This document shows, in pieces, positions 34,865-43,246 of a stretch of DNA of 64,000 bases (the stretch's first letter is position 1; every line of letters starts with the position of its first letter). Where the stretch lies: assembly GCA_030427835.1 (NCBI GenBank), contig JAUICN010000011.1:37021-101020 (forward strand). Reading direction: 5' to 3'. A program made the translations under genes and the position numbers. The DNA comes from Polyangia bacterium (GTDB taxonomy: Bacteria; Myxococcota_A; Polyangia; Polyangiales; JAUICN01). The notes under the pieces are model-generated. The model had not been told where the DNA came from. It did no database searches and saw only the letters and a list, made by a program, of their open reading frames with translations.

Positions 34865-36295
34865 ATGAAAAAGCAAATACAACATAAAGCGCCCCTCGGG
34901 GCGATGGTGTTGACCCTAGCTTCTGGGGTGACAGCCACCACGGGTTGTGAGCCCGCACAGGGAACCCCGCAGGCGGTAAAGACCACCCAAGACACACTGC
35001 TAACCCCAGTGCTTCAGTTTTGGAGGAACAGCAAGTATCACGAGTGGCCCAGCCAGGAGGTAAAGCAGTTTGACTACACCTCGAAAACCAATAGCGCGAA
35101 TGTGATTCGTATCAGCGAAGATTTGGCCGTGGGGATGCACATGGATATGACCTACGCCGTCAATCATCCAGCAAAGTTTACGCGCAGATGGGCGTTCAAG
35201 GGAATGGATCGTTCCATGACTCTGGGTGAAAAGAAACACGCGCGCGCAATCACGGTGACCAAGCGAAGCGTAGCCGAAGATGGCGTGCTTGCAGGACAAG
35301 TCACACATGCAGACGTGGCTCCGTTCATCGGAACAGCTGCGGGCGAGGACCTCTTTTTTACGCCGTCCAATAGTCCTATGCCGCGCAGGCTCCCCGCCGG
35401 AACTTTAGACAAAAACCCAGATTGCCCTGCAAGAGGGCCTGGTCGCGTTGTCGGGGCCATGGAAGTAGAGGTCAATGATCCAGGCACACTCGGGGTGTTG
35501 GAGGACATCTACGGCGGCAACTACAACGAGCTCTCTTACAACGGTGGTGTCCATTCGGTTACGGTGCTGTTCTTTGATCCTTCCTTCGCCGACGCGGGTG
35601 GGGATTGCGGCCTTTCAAGGGTGCCAAGCGGGGTGCTTGGTGACAGTTTTGGAGGTGAATATGGACAATCCATTCAGCGCAATGTTTCGTGGATAATTGG
35701 GCCGGCCCGTAGTGGAAAGGAAGTCCAACAGGACAAGACTTTGTCCTACGGGTCGATAGCAAAGAGTGTCACTAAGGAAACGCTGTTCCTGTTTGGTAGC
35801 TATCCGCATCACACCGATTGGAACCACAGCTGGCTCTTCAACCGTGATCGCCGATCGAGCTGGGAGGTGGTTGGCATTGGATATCCAAGGTTCAGTTCCA
35901 ACGACCCAGATATACGCAACTTCGGGACGGACGGCGTGGTGGCACTCAAGTCCGGCGCCTATCCGTTTTTCCCCTGGCGTGAAGCGGTCACGCAGGCTAG
36001 CGAATGCACGGATCCTAAACTCCTGACTCCCATTTGGAACTACTTGAAAGGCCGCTACGAAACAATCGCTGGGGAGGATGCAGAGGGTGCATTGGCTATT
36101 CTAGAAAACAACGAGGACCGCCAACGGGGACTCGCATGGAATTACTGCATGTTCATGGAAGATGCCCCAAGAGCCGATGCCTTCGACGGAATCACCGCAC
36201 CTCCACCAGGCTCCACAGACGCCGAGGCCTACTTCACCAAGTGGTCCGAGTTTGAGTTGAGTCTCTACAAGAAATCCAAGGGTCAAAATGGGTAA
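34865..36295 (+). CDS. predicted lipoprotein, paralog pair
   Basis: A 476-residue lipoprotein with lipobox TATTGC about residue 29, paralogous to the preceding gene. The ATG at 34865 follows a weak GGAG at 34854-34857 and starts the charged n-region KKQIQHK; an upstream TTG-type start would add 10 residues. No -24/-12 promoter was found in the 68-nt gap, so it is probably read from 33449. Its 3' end overlaps the next gene by 8 nt. Confidence 0.77.
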   Translation: MKKQIQHKAPLGAMVLTLASGVTATTGCEPAQGTPQAVKTTQDTLLTPVLQFWRNSKYHEWPSQEVKQFDYTSKTNSANVIRISEDLAVGMHMDMTYAVNHPAKFTRRWAFKGMDRSMTLGEKKHARAITVTKRSVAEDGVLAGQVTHADVAPFIGTAAGEDLFFTPSNSPMPRRLPAGTLDKNPDCPARGPGRVVGAMEVEVNDPGTLGVLEDIYGGNYNELSYNGGVHSVTVLFFDPSFADAGGDCGLSRVPSGVLGDSFGGEYGQSIQRNVSWIIGPARSGKEVQQDKTLSYGSIAKSVTKETLFLFGSYPHHTDWNHSWLFNRDRRSSWEVVGIGYPRFSSNDPDIRNFGTDGVVALKSGAYPFFPWREAVTQASECTDPKLLTPIWNYLKGRYETIAGEDAEGALAILENNEDRQRGLAWNYCMFMEDAPRADAFDGITAPPPGSTDAEAYFTKWSEFELSLYKKSKGQNG

Positions 36296-37703
36296 AAGGC
36301 TGCCGTCAAAACCGGGCTTTGGCTTTGGACCCACATCGTTCGTACGTCTGTATGCGCCATATCGTCAATCTACAGAATCAACGTATGAACTCCCCTCCCC
36401 AATCCTGAGATCGTTGACGCCGGTTGCCACGTGCATCGGACTCCTACTTGCTTCTTCCGTGGGAGCGACTGGGTGCAGCCCCATGGGGGAGGCGCCCGGA
36501 AGCAACAAGGCCATCTCGGGCTTCACGGGAGGTGAAAATCTCACCAACGGACGTTACGACTGGATCAGGTTTACGTTTCTCGGGGGAGACTATCAGATCG
36601 TAAAGAATCGAAATGAAGTAGTGAGTGTTACAGACAAACGTACCCAGATAATAAACGCGGAAAAACCAAATGTCCGAGTTGTGCCGTCTACGTTGGACTT
36701 TGAAGAGAGGGAGGGGCTGTTGGTCACCGTCGCGATGGCCCTTCGTGGGTTCGATCTTCGTGTAACCAGCGACGTTGCGGGCGATGACGCAGCGATTGAA
36801 TCACGCATTTCACCAAGCCCTGAACTCAGTGCGAAGGGTGGCTGGAGCAGAGAAGTGAATGGCGACAGGACTGTGGAAGTTGTAGTTCTCCCAGAAATCT
36901 GTGAAGAGGATGAATGTCAACAAGTAGAGGAGACTATCGACCACGGCGAGGTCGAAGGTTGGGCATCTCGTCTACCGTTCTCTACTGGGAAAGGAAGTCC
37001 AATCGTCTTTGTACGGGAACGCGCACCGCGTTTTTGGGGCACTGTACTCCACGAAATCGGGCATGCCGTAGGCCTGCGTCATTCCAGCGCAGACAAAGGG
37101 ATCATGAGCAAGCGTGCATTGGATTTCAGGCACGTATTCCAGCTATTTGAAACGTACGAACTCATAGACGAAGCGAAAAGAAAGGGCGTAGAGTTCCAGC
37201 GACCTATCGACTATCTCGGGCCAGGTTTTGGAATTCTGCCCACACCCTTGTTTCGCCCAGGCACTGAAGGAACGATAGCGGGAAAATCGTTGGCTGTTGC
37301 GAATCGTGCGGGTCCTGGAGCCAATTTCCCCACCCCATATCCTTTCCCCATGGCCCATCGGCTTCACGACGTCGCTTTTGGCCAAGAGCACCGATCCTTC
37401 TTAGAGTTCTTCGTTTCAAACGCAGTGTCACCTGAGTATGAAATGTCTTCTCCACGCATTTCTGACCCCACGTGGATAGAAAGCACCTTGAGGTATATTC
37501 TATGGAGGGGCACGTCCCAAAACATCGCCGCTACAGATCAGTTCTATTGCAAAGAAGGGCACATCCTCATGAAGCGTTACGAATGTGGGCAAGAACAACC
37601 CTGTGAAGTCTCCCTGGACTGCCACCTGCTTGCACCCTTGTCCTATTGCCGTCAGGGAAAAACGAACGCTCTTGGAGTTTGTGCAGATGCTCCTGAAAAA
37701 TAG
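36288..37703 (+). CDS. metzincin-type metalloprotease lipoprotein
   Basis: A 471-residue protein with the metzincin zinc site HEIGHAVGLRH at residues 255-265 (HExxHxxGxxH) followed by a Met-turn candidate in KGIMSKRAL, so a secreted zinc endopeptidase is likely. A lipobox (VGATGC) lies about residue 63; if the ATG at 36288 is right the signal peptide is unusually long, and a start nearer to the hydrophobic core (about 36410) is possible. The C-terminus has six cysteines (KEGHILMKRYECGQEQPCEV). It overlaps the upstream lipoprotein and may process it. Confidence 0.8.
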   Translation: MGKRLPSKPGFGFGPTSFVRLYAPYRQSTESTYELPSPILRSLTPVATCIGLLLASSVGATGCSPMGEAPGSNKAISGFTGGENLTNGRYDWIRFTFLGGDYQIVKNRNEVVSVTDKRTQIINAEKPNVRVVPSTLDFEEREGLLVTVAMALRGFDLRVTSDVAGDDAAIESRISPSPELSAKGGWSREVNGDRTVEVVVLPEICEEDECQQVEETIDHGEVEGWASRLPFSTGKGSPIVFVRERAPRFWGTVLHEIGHAVGLRHSSADKGIMSKRALDFRHVFQLFETYELIDEAKRKGVEFQRPIDYLGPGFGILPTPLFRPGTEGTIAGKSLAVANRAGPGANFPTPYPFPMAHRLHDVAFGQEHRSFLEFFVSNAVSPEYEMSSPRISDPTWIESTLRYILWRGTSQNIAATDQFYCKEGHILMKRYECGQEQPCEVSLDCHLLAPLSYCRQGKTNALGVCADAPEK

Positions 37704-37734
37704 GACAAGGCCCACGCTGGAAAGGGCCGGTGTA

Positions 37735-37779
37735 GCTTGAACCGCTAGGGCTTGAACCGCTAGGGCTTGAACCGTTCGG
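37735..37779. repeat. 15-bp tandem repeat at the end of the pip remnant
   Basis: GCTTGAACCGCTAGG twice exactly and a partial third. The repeats duplicate the stop region of the truncated pip copy. Confidence 0.85.
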
Positions 37780-38001
37780 TGGCTTCCACCAGCTTGGTGG
37801 CGATGCTGGGTTCGGCGGCGGAGTGGCCGACGTTTTGGATGATGTGCAGGTTCGCTTCAGGCCAGCGGCGGTGGGGTTCCCAGGCAGTTCCCATGGGCCA
37901 CACCATATCGTATTGGCCTTGCAAGTATGCGGTCAGGATGCGGAGAAAGGTACCGAGCTGCTCGAGCAACTTGTCGTCACGTAGGAAATCAGCGCGATTG
38001 A
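37760..38001 (-). pseudogene. truncated copy of proline iminopeptidase
   Basis: About 79 codons that match the last quarter of the intact pip gene at 39395-40345: QGQYDMVWPMGTAWEPHRRW versus QGRYDVVCPMETAWELHRRF, and VGHSAAEPSIATKLVEATERF versus AGHSAAEPGIAAKLVEATERF. Homology stops at about 38001, exactly where the next sigma-54 promoter begins. The catalytic Ser and oxyanion region are missing, so it is a non-functional fragment although it keeps the late His (GHSAAEP). Confidence 0.8.
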
Positions 38002-38004
38002 AAG

Positions 38005-38019
38005 TGGCACGCTAGTTGC
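38005..38019 (+). promoter_or_regulatory. sigma-54 (-24/-12) promoter, perfect consensus
   Basis: TGGCACGCTAGTTGC matches the consensus TGGCACG-N4-TTGC at every fixed base. Predicted start near 38031, 4 nt before the ATG at 38035. Confidence 0.85.
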
Positions 38020-38034
38020 TGTGCGGTGTCACCT

Positions 38035-38568
38035 ATGGGCAAGCACGAAATAGCTAGGGTGACTGGGTGTGCACTCCTGCTCCTGTCCTGTACGGCCGTA
38101 CCGACAGGGGCTGGGAAACGGCTGCCTCCGGTGGGGCAACGATCGTGGCCCACCTATGAACCTATCGACCTTCACGTTGAAGCGCAGAAATCAGAACGAT
38201 TTGACCTCGCCTGCATCCAACAGGGGTTGCCCAAAAAAGCATACGCCCTGCCCATTTTGTTCACCGTGGATGGCGAAAAAGCGTATCGCTACTTCCTCCG
38301 CTACGAAAAGGGATCCGTCATTGGGTTTGGCTACTACAAAACTAAACCGAAGGACAACATGCCTTGCCGGGGAATCATCGACGAGCTGAACAAGTCCCGA
38401 AGCGAAGCAGAAATCGTCGAAGATTGGGTGGAACTTGCTGGCAAAATCTTCTTTGATGCGTCGTTCAGTCACGTTCTGCACACTGCACACTGCACACTTC
38501 GTCACCCAGCCCATTCTAGATCTCAGGAAACAACTTCCGCCGCCCCAGCGTTTTCCAAAGACCTTTGA
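38035..38568 (+). CDS. lipoprotein, N-terminal part of a frameshifted gene
   Basis: A 177-residue frame with signal peptide and lipobox (LLLLSC, about residue 18), then a short domain (RYFLRYEKGSVIGFGYYKTK). After residue 153 the frame runs through the heptamer CTGCACA (three copies, 38476-38496) and then into a basic, serine-rich tail without protein character, stopping at 38568. The plus-one-type neighbouring frame continues with normal coding sequence to 39376. With two or five copies of the heptamer both parts would join into one lipoprotein of about 445 residues. No family recognised. The GTG at 38026 is rejected because it lies before the predicted start site. Confidence 0.7.
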   Translation: MGKHEIARVTGCALLLLSCTAVPTGAGKRLPPVGQRSWPTYEPIDLHVEAQKSERFDLACIQQGLPKKAYALPILFTVDGEKAYRYFLRYEKGSVIGFGYYKTKPKDNMPCRGIIDELNKSRSEAEIVEDWVELAGKIFFDASFSHVLHTAHCTLRHPAHSRSQETTSAAPAFSKDL

Positions 38569-39376
38569 AGAGAGAGAAGCTCAACGGTGGTACGCGAACG
38601 ACGAAAATGTAGAAGCGTGGGAGGCAAAGGCAACAAGGGGACTGGCAAAGATGTTGCGCCGGTACATGGTCACCGACGCTGTCAAAACCTACCTAGATGC
38701 GTACGAGGGCGCACCCAAGCGCAACGATCAAGGGCAACGCGACCTCTACCTGATCACCAATCTAGTCAAGTCTGCGGATGGGCTCAAGCGGGATCTCTTC
38801 GATCTATTTTCCCAAATATACGTGGTTGAGCGGCTGCCGAGTTCAGGAATCTCACAGGTCGTACAGGGCCGTTGCGAGCTCCTTTCCAAGTGGCATCTAT
38901 ATGAATCACAGAGCACCATAGACGAAGCGTGTATGGCGCCATTTACACGGGAGACTTTTCTTCCAGACAGGCGAAACGAACTGCAGGCCGTTGCCCTATA
39001 TGTTGCGCAGCATTGGAGCAATGGCCTCGATCCCATTCACGCGTTCCAACACCACCGGCCCCCCAAAGTACCAGGCAGAGCGCCTGCTAGGGATGATAGC
39101 GACCCAGAAGAAGAGCAAGAAGACGTGGCGTTCACCGAGCATTTTCAGGCGCTTCTGGAAGCCTACGAGCCGTGGCTTGGCAATCCCGATTGGGACAAGC
39201 GGACAAGAGCCTGGGCAGGTGAACACAAAGACGTACAAGACTGCCTAGATGACTATTGCAGCCACTACGATAGGTGCATCGGCCGTACCACGAACTATGC
39301 CGCCAAAAAGAATACACTCGTGTGCACAGCGGAGGCAGCAGGGTCCCTACACGACTGCGTGCGTGCACTGTACTAG
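38456..39376 (+). CDS. C-terminal part of the frameshifted lipoprotein gene
   Basis: The coding continuation of the gene at 38035 in another frame, real coding beginning after the heptamer repeat (about 38497). It is a mostly helical region (YMVTDAVKTYLDAYEGAPK, ISQVVQGRCELLSKWHLY) with a cysteine-rich end (CLDDYCSHYDRCIG). The ATG at 38456 only marks the first in-frame start; there is no ribosome site, so this part is probably made only when the repeat length restores the frame, or by ribosomal slippage. Ends 18 nt before the convergent pip stop. Confidence 0.6.
   Translation: MRRSVTFCTLHTAHFVTQPILDLRKQLPPPQRFPKTFEEREAQRWYANDENVEAWEAKATRGLAKMLRRYMVTDAVKTYLDAYEGAPKRNDQGQRDLYLITNLVKSADGLKRDLFDLFSQIYVVERLPSSGISQVVQGRCELLSKWHLYESQSTIDEACMAPFTRETFLPDRRNELQAVALYVAQHWSNGLDPIHAFQHHRPPKVPGRAPARDDSDPEEEQEDVAFTEHFQALLEAYEPWLGNPDWDKRTRAWAGEHKDVQDCLDDYCSHYDRCIGRTTNYAAKKNTLVCTAEAAGSLHDCVRALY
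38476..38496. repeat. heptanucleotide repeat at the frameshift point
   Basis: Three exact copies of CTGCACA in direct tandem. Seven is not a multiple of three, so each copy gained or lost changes the reading frame: two or five copies put the two halves of the lipoprotein in frame, three copies do not. Confidence 0.92.
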
Positions 39377-39394
39377 GCCGCCGAGGTGCCCGTC

Positions 39395-40345
39395 CTACCG
39401 GAACCGCTCGGTGGCTTCCACCAGTTTGGCGGCAATGCCGGGTTCGGCGGCGGAGTGGCCGGCGTCCTGTACGATATGCAGCTTGGCTTCAGGAAAGCGT
39501 CGGTGCAGTTCCCAAGCGGTTTCCATGGGGCACACCACGTCGTAGCGGCCCTGCACGATGACCGCCGGGATGTGGCGAAAGGTGTCCACCTGGTCGAGCA
39601 ACCAGCCGTCGTATTCAAAGAAGCCCCTGTTCATGAAGTAGTGGCACTCGATGCGCGCAAAGGCCTCGGCAAACCTATCTTCACCAGTTTTGGAAACCAA
39701 CGTCGGATCCCCAAGCAGCGTGCTCGTGGAGCCCTCCCAAATGCTCCAGGCCCGTGCGGCTTCCATGCGCACCTGCCTATCGGTTGAAGTAAGTCGTTTG
39801 TGGTAGGCCGCCATCAGGTTGCCCCGTTCATCCATGGGTATCGGTGCTAGGTAGTGCTCCCAGGCATCCGGGTACATGCGGCTTGCGCCCTCCTGGTAGA
39901 ACCAGTTGAGCTCACGTTCACGCAGCAGGAAGATCCCCCGCAATACCAACTCGGTTACACGTTGCGGGTACTTGGCCGCGTAGGCCAGTGACAACGTGCT
40001 GCCCCAGGAGCCCCCAAACACCTGCCAGCGCTCGATGCCGAGATGTTCACGAAGACGTTCCATGTCCGCCACCAAATCCCATGTCGTATTGTGCTCAAGG
40101 CACGCGTGGGGCGTGCTCCTGCCGCAGCCCCGCTGATCAAACAGCACAATCCGGTAGTGGGCCGGGTCCCAAAACCGCCGCTGGCTAGGCTGGGTGCCAC
40201 CCCCGGGCCCCCCGTGCACAAACACCACAGGCTTCCCCTTAGGGTTCCCCGACTGCTCGTAATACACCCGGTGCCCATCCCCCACATCCAAATACCCTTC
40301 GTCAAACGGCTTCATCCCAGCAAACACATCCCGCTCCTTCCACAT
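39395..40345 (-). CDS. pip: proline iminopeptidase
   Basis: A 316-residue alpha/beta hydrolase that removes N-terminal proline from peptides (family S33). Motifs: HGGPGGG (oxyanion loop), FDQRGCGRSTPH, the nucleophile elbow GGSWGSTLSLAYA and the late catalytic His in DAGHSAAEPG. Length is typical of bacterial Pip. Start at ATG 40345. A diverged fragment of its 3' end lies 1.4 kb away on the other side of the frameshifted lipoprotein gene. Confidence 0.93.
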   Translation of the reverse strand: MWKERDVFAGMKPFDEGYLDVGDGHRVYYEQSGNPKGKPVVFVHGGPGGGTQPSQRRFWDPAHYRIVLFDQRGCGRSTPHACLEHNTTWDLVADMERLREHLGIERWQVFGGSWGSTLSLAYAAKYPQRVTELVLRGIFLLRERELNWFYQEGASRMYPDAWEHYLAPIPMDERGNLMAAYHKRLTSTDRQVRMEAARAWSIWEGSTSTLLGDPTLVSKTGEDRFAEAFARIECHYFMNRGFFEYDGWLLDQVDTFRHIPAVIVQGRYDVVCPMETAWELHRRFPEAKLHIVQDAGHSAAEPGIAAKLVEATERFR

Positions 40346-40416
40346 TTCGTCCGTGCAGGCCTCTACCAGGCCTCTTCCACAGGGCGGCCTAGTCCTGTAC
40401 CCTATCTTCTCGCGCC

Positions 40417-42195
40417 GTGAGAGATATTGTCCACACGCAGCTTGGCCGCTACGAGCTCATGACCCACCTGAAATCTGGGGGCATGGCGGAGCTCTATTTT
40501 GGGCGCCGTGTGGAAGATGACCAGATTTTCGCGGTGAAAGTCATCCACGAGGACTTCATGAACGACGAGGAGCATCTGAAGATGTTCCTGGCCGAGGCGG
40601 GGCTATCGGTGCGCATTCGCCACCCCAACGTGGTTTCCGTGGAAGAGGTAGGTGAAGACAAGGGCACCCCCTACCTTGCCATGGAGTACGTGCACGGGTG
40701 TTCACTGTCCCAACTGCTGCAGGCACTGATCAGGCACAAGCGTCGCCTCTCCATCGATCTGGCCGTCTACATCGCCATGCAAATCGCCCAGGGCCTGCAC
40801 GCGGCCCACGAAGTACGTGGGGATGACGGCGAGCTTCTCAACGTGGTGCACCGGGACGTGAGCCCCCAGAACGTATTGCTCGCCCACACCGGTGAGATTC
40901 GCGTCATCGACTTTGGCATCGCCAAATCCCAGCTCGATGCGGAAGAACCCACAAAAGGAAACTCTGCCAAGGGGGAATCCATCAAGGGCAAGCTGCGCTA
41001 CATGTCGCCCGAGCATGCCAAGGGGCAGCCCGTGGACCGGCGCACGGACGTCTATGCCCTGGCCATTATTCTCTGGGAACTGCTCACCATGCGGCCCCTA
41101 TTCTGGGCCCAAACGGATCTCAAGGTGCTGCAAAAGGTTCGCAAACCCAATACCGAACCGCCCAGCAAGTACTTCCGAAAGATCCCCGGGGCACTAGACG
41201 AGGTGTTGCTACGCGCCCTGGAGCCCGACCGTAACAAGCGTTACGCCAGTGCGCTTGAGTTTCGCAATGCCCTTTCCCAGGCGGTGCCCTTTGCGGAAGC
41301 CCTGGACGAGGAGCAGATTTCCGAACTCCTACACGCTGTGCTCGGCGAAGAAATGCAGCAGTCCGCCCATGCCCTGCCCGAGGGCGTGACCGGAGCGGTG
41401 CCCAACAGTGGAGCGGGTAGCGGAACGGGGGGCTCCGTACCCCCCACCCGGGTCGGCAAGAGTGCGGGTGGCATCGTAAGGCCCGCCAAGGAAGCGCTGA
41501 AGACCCTTACGCTAGAGAACATGGAAGCAGAGTTGTTGGAGCGGAGCCTGGCCGGGGTAAAGAACCCGGAGCCCGAGGTGCTGCCCTTTGGGGAGCTGGG
41601 GGAGGTGGATGGGTTGCCCTCCAAAGCACCCGGTGAAGGTGTGGATGGCCCCACCGAAATGATGTCCGACGAAGCCCTGCAAAAAGTCCACGATCGTCTG
41701 GCCAAGGTGAACCCCAAGGTGGCCAAGAAGATTGCGGAACGCATCGAGAAACGTGCGCTCCGCCGCGCTTCCAAAGTGCCCAAACCGCCCCCTGCGCCAG
41801 CTCCCGTGCCTAGTGCGCTGGCACCTTCCAGCCAGGCACCTTCCACTCAGGCACCTTCCACTCAGGCACCTTCCACCCAGGTCGGGCCCGTCGAGGTGCC
41901 CGTACAACTTCGTGATGAGGAAGAAATCTCCAGTGTCGCAGTGGATATTTCCGAACTGGATCTTCCCCTGGAGCAACCCCTTGCCCAGGAGCCCTCCCGG
42001 CAGGGTGCCAACTCTCGTTACAACGGTGCACTGAGGAACCGTGCAGAACAGAACGGAAGCATGGTTGCGCGCGTTCACGCCCTGTTGGAACCCCTACTTG
42101 AGAACCGTTCTCCGCTGATGCTCGCTGGCATGCTTTTCGGGGGATCGGTGTTCGTTCTACTGATCGCCATCGCCCTCTTTGCGGCTTCCTGCTAG
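40417..42195 (+). CDS. Ser/Thr protein kinase with C-terminal membrane anchor
   Basis: A 592-residue Hanks-type kinase. Catalytic features: glycine loop (LKSGGMAELYFG), Lys41 (AVKV), HRD-type loop HRDVSPQNVLL (residue 145 on), DFG at 165 and the APE-equivalent MSPEHAKG. Residues 300-560 form a long variable region, including QAPST repeats, and a single transmembrane helix ends the chain (LMLAGMLFGGSVFVLLIAIA), so the kinase faces the cytoplasm. No periplasmic sensor domain of any length follows. Substrate unknown. Starts at GTG, divergent from pip across 71 nt. Confidence 0.92.
   Translation: MRDIVHTQLGRYELMTHLKSGGMAELYFGRRVEDDQIFAVKVIHEDFMNDEEHLKMFLAEAGLSVRIRHPNVVSVEEVGEDKGTPYLAMEYVHGCSLSQLLQALIRHKRRLSIDLAVYIAMQIAQGLHAAHEVRGDDGELLNVVHRDVSPQNVLLAHTGEIRVIDFGIAKSQLDAEEPTKGNSAKGESIKGKLRYMSPEHAKGQPVDRRTDVYALAIILWELLTMRPLFWAQTDLKVLQKVRKPNTEPPSKYFRKIPGALDEVLLRALEPDRNKRYASALEFRNALSQAVPFAEALDEEQISELLHAVLGEEMQQSAHALPEGVTGAVPNSGAGSGTGGSVPPTRVGKSAGGIVRPAKEALKTLTLENMEAELLERSLAGVKNPEPEVLPFGELGEVDGLPSKAPGEGVDGPTEMMSDEALQKVHDRLAKVNPKVAKKIAERIEKRALRRASKVPKPPPAPAPVPSALAPSSQAPSTQAPSTQAPSTQVGPVEVPVQLRDEEEISSVAVDISELDLPLEQPLAQEPSRQGANSRYNGALRNRAEQNGSMVARVHALLEPLLENRSPLMLAGMLFGGSVFVLLIAIALFAASC
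41821..41880. repeat. 15-bp tandem repeat in the kinase linker
   Basis: Four copies of GCACCTTCCACTCAG with few differences, encoding APSTQ. It sits in the linker between kinase domain and membrane helix. Confidence 0.9.
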
Positions 42196-42219
42196 TGAGG
42201 TTTCTGCTAGCGTCCGGCC

Positions 42220-43161
42220 ATGCGCGTGATTGTGACGGGTGGAGCGGGATTTGTGGGCAGCCACGTGGTGGATGGGCTACTGGCAAGCGGGCACGAGGTG
42301 CTCGTGATCGACGACCTCAGCAGCGGCCGGAGAGAGAACCTGGCCCCCAACGCCATCTTTGAGGAACTGGACATCCGCAAGGGCGAAAAGGTCAACGAAG
42401 TATTCAAGCGCTTTCGCCCCCATGCGGTCTCCCATCAGGCCGCCCAGACCAGCGTTTCCGTAAGCACCCGGGAGCCCCTGCGAGATGCGGAAATCAACGT
42501 GCTTGGCACCCTAAATATTCTAGAAGCTGCAGTTACTGTGGATGTGGAGCGGGTGGCCTTCGCCAGTACCGGTGGCGCCATCTACGGTGAAGTGCCAGAG
42601 GGCACCCGGGCAGGTTTGCATACTCCCCCGGAGCCCCTGAGCCCCTACGCCTGTTCCAAGTTTGCGGCCGAGGCCTACCTGCACCGGTACCAAGAGGTAA
42701 AAGGCATCCAAGCTCATATCCTGCGCTACGCCAACGTGTACGGCCCCAGGCAGGACCCCCATGGGGAGGCCGGCGTGGTGGCAATTTTTTGCCAACGCAT
42801 ACTCGCGGGTGAACCAATTCAAATCAACGCCATGAAAACCGAAGGCGACGACGGCTGCATTCGCGACTACGTGTACGTGGAAGATGTCGTTCAAGCCAAC
42901 CTGATGGCGCTTGAGGGGGAGCTCGAGGCCGAAATCGTAAACATCGCCACCGGCCAGGAAACCACGACCCTGGAGCTCGCAAACACCATCCAACAGCAAG
43001 CTGGGCCATCGCAAAATGGTAAACAGGTAGAAATGCATCGCGCCCCGATGCGTGAGGGCGACCTACAACGCTCCGTACTGGAGCCCACATTGCCAGTAGA
43101 AACCTCCCTAGCCCAAGGCCTCGCACAAACCGTAGACTGGTTTCGCAGTCGCCCTATCTAG
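42220..43161 (+). CDS. NAD-dependent sugar-nucleotide epimerase, GalE-like
   Basis: A 313-residue extended short-chain dehydrogenase. The NAD-binding start VTGGAGFVGSHVVDGL, the mid-strand FASTGGAIYGE and the catalytic SPYACSKFAAE (Tyr-x-x-x-Lys) are present, with RYANVYGPRQDPHGEAGVVA and IRDYVYVEDVV typical of UDP-glucose/galactose 4-epimerases and related enzymes. Exact substrate cannot be decided. It begins 24 nt after the kinase gene on the same strand and may share its transcript. Confidence 0.9.
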   Translation: MRVIVTGGAGFVGSHVVDGLLASGHEVLVIDDLSSGRRENLAPNAIFEELDIRKGEKVNEVFKRFRPHAVSHQAAQTSVSVSTREPLRDAEINVLGTLNILEAAVTVDVERVAFASTGGAIYGEVPEGTRAGLHTPPEPLSPYACSKFAAEAYLHRYQEVKGIQAHILRYANVYGPRQDPHGEAGVVAIFCQRILAGEPIQINAMKTEGDDGCIRDYVYVEDVVQANLMALEGELEAEIVNIATGQETTTLELANTIQQQAGPSQNGKQVEMHRAPMREGDLQRSVLEPTLPVETSLAQGLAQTVDWFRSRPI

Positions 43162-43246
43162 ACAGATAAAAATAGACACCGGTGGTTACCCGTGCCACCG
43201 GATAAGTTCGTTGACCATTTTCATCATCCAGGGAAGAATACCCGCC

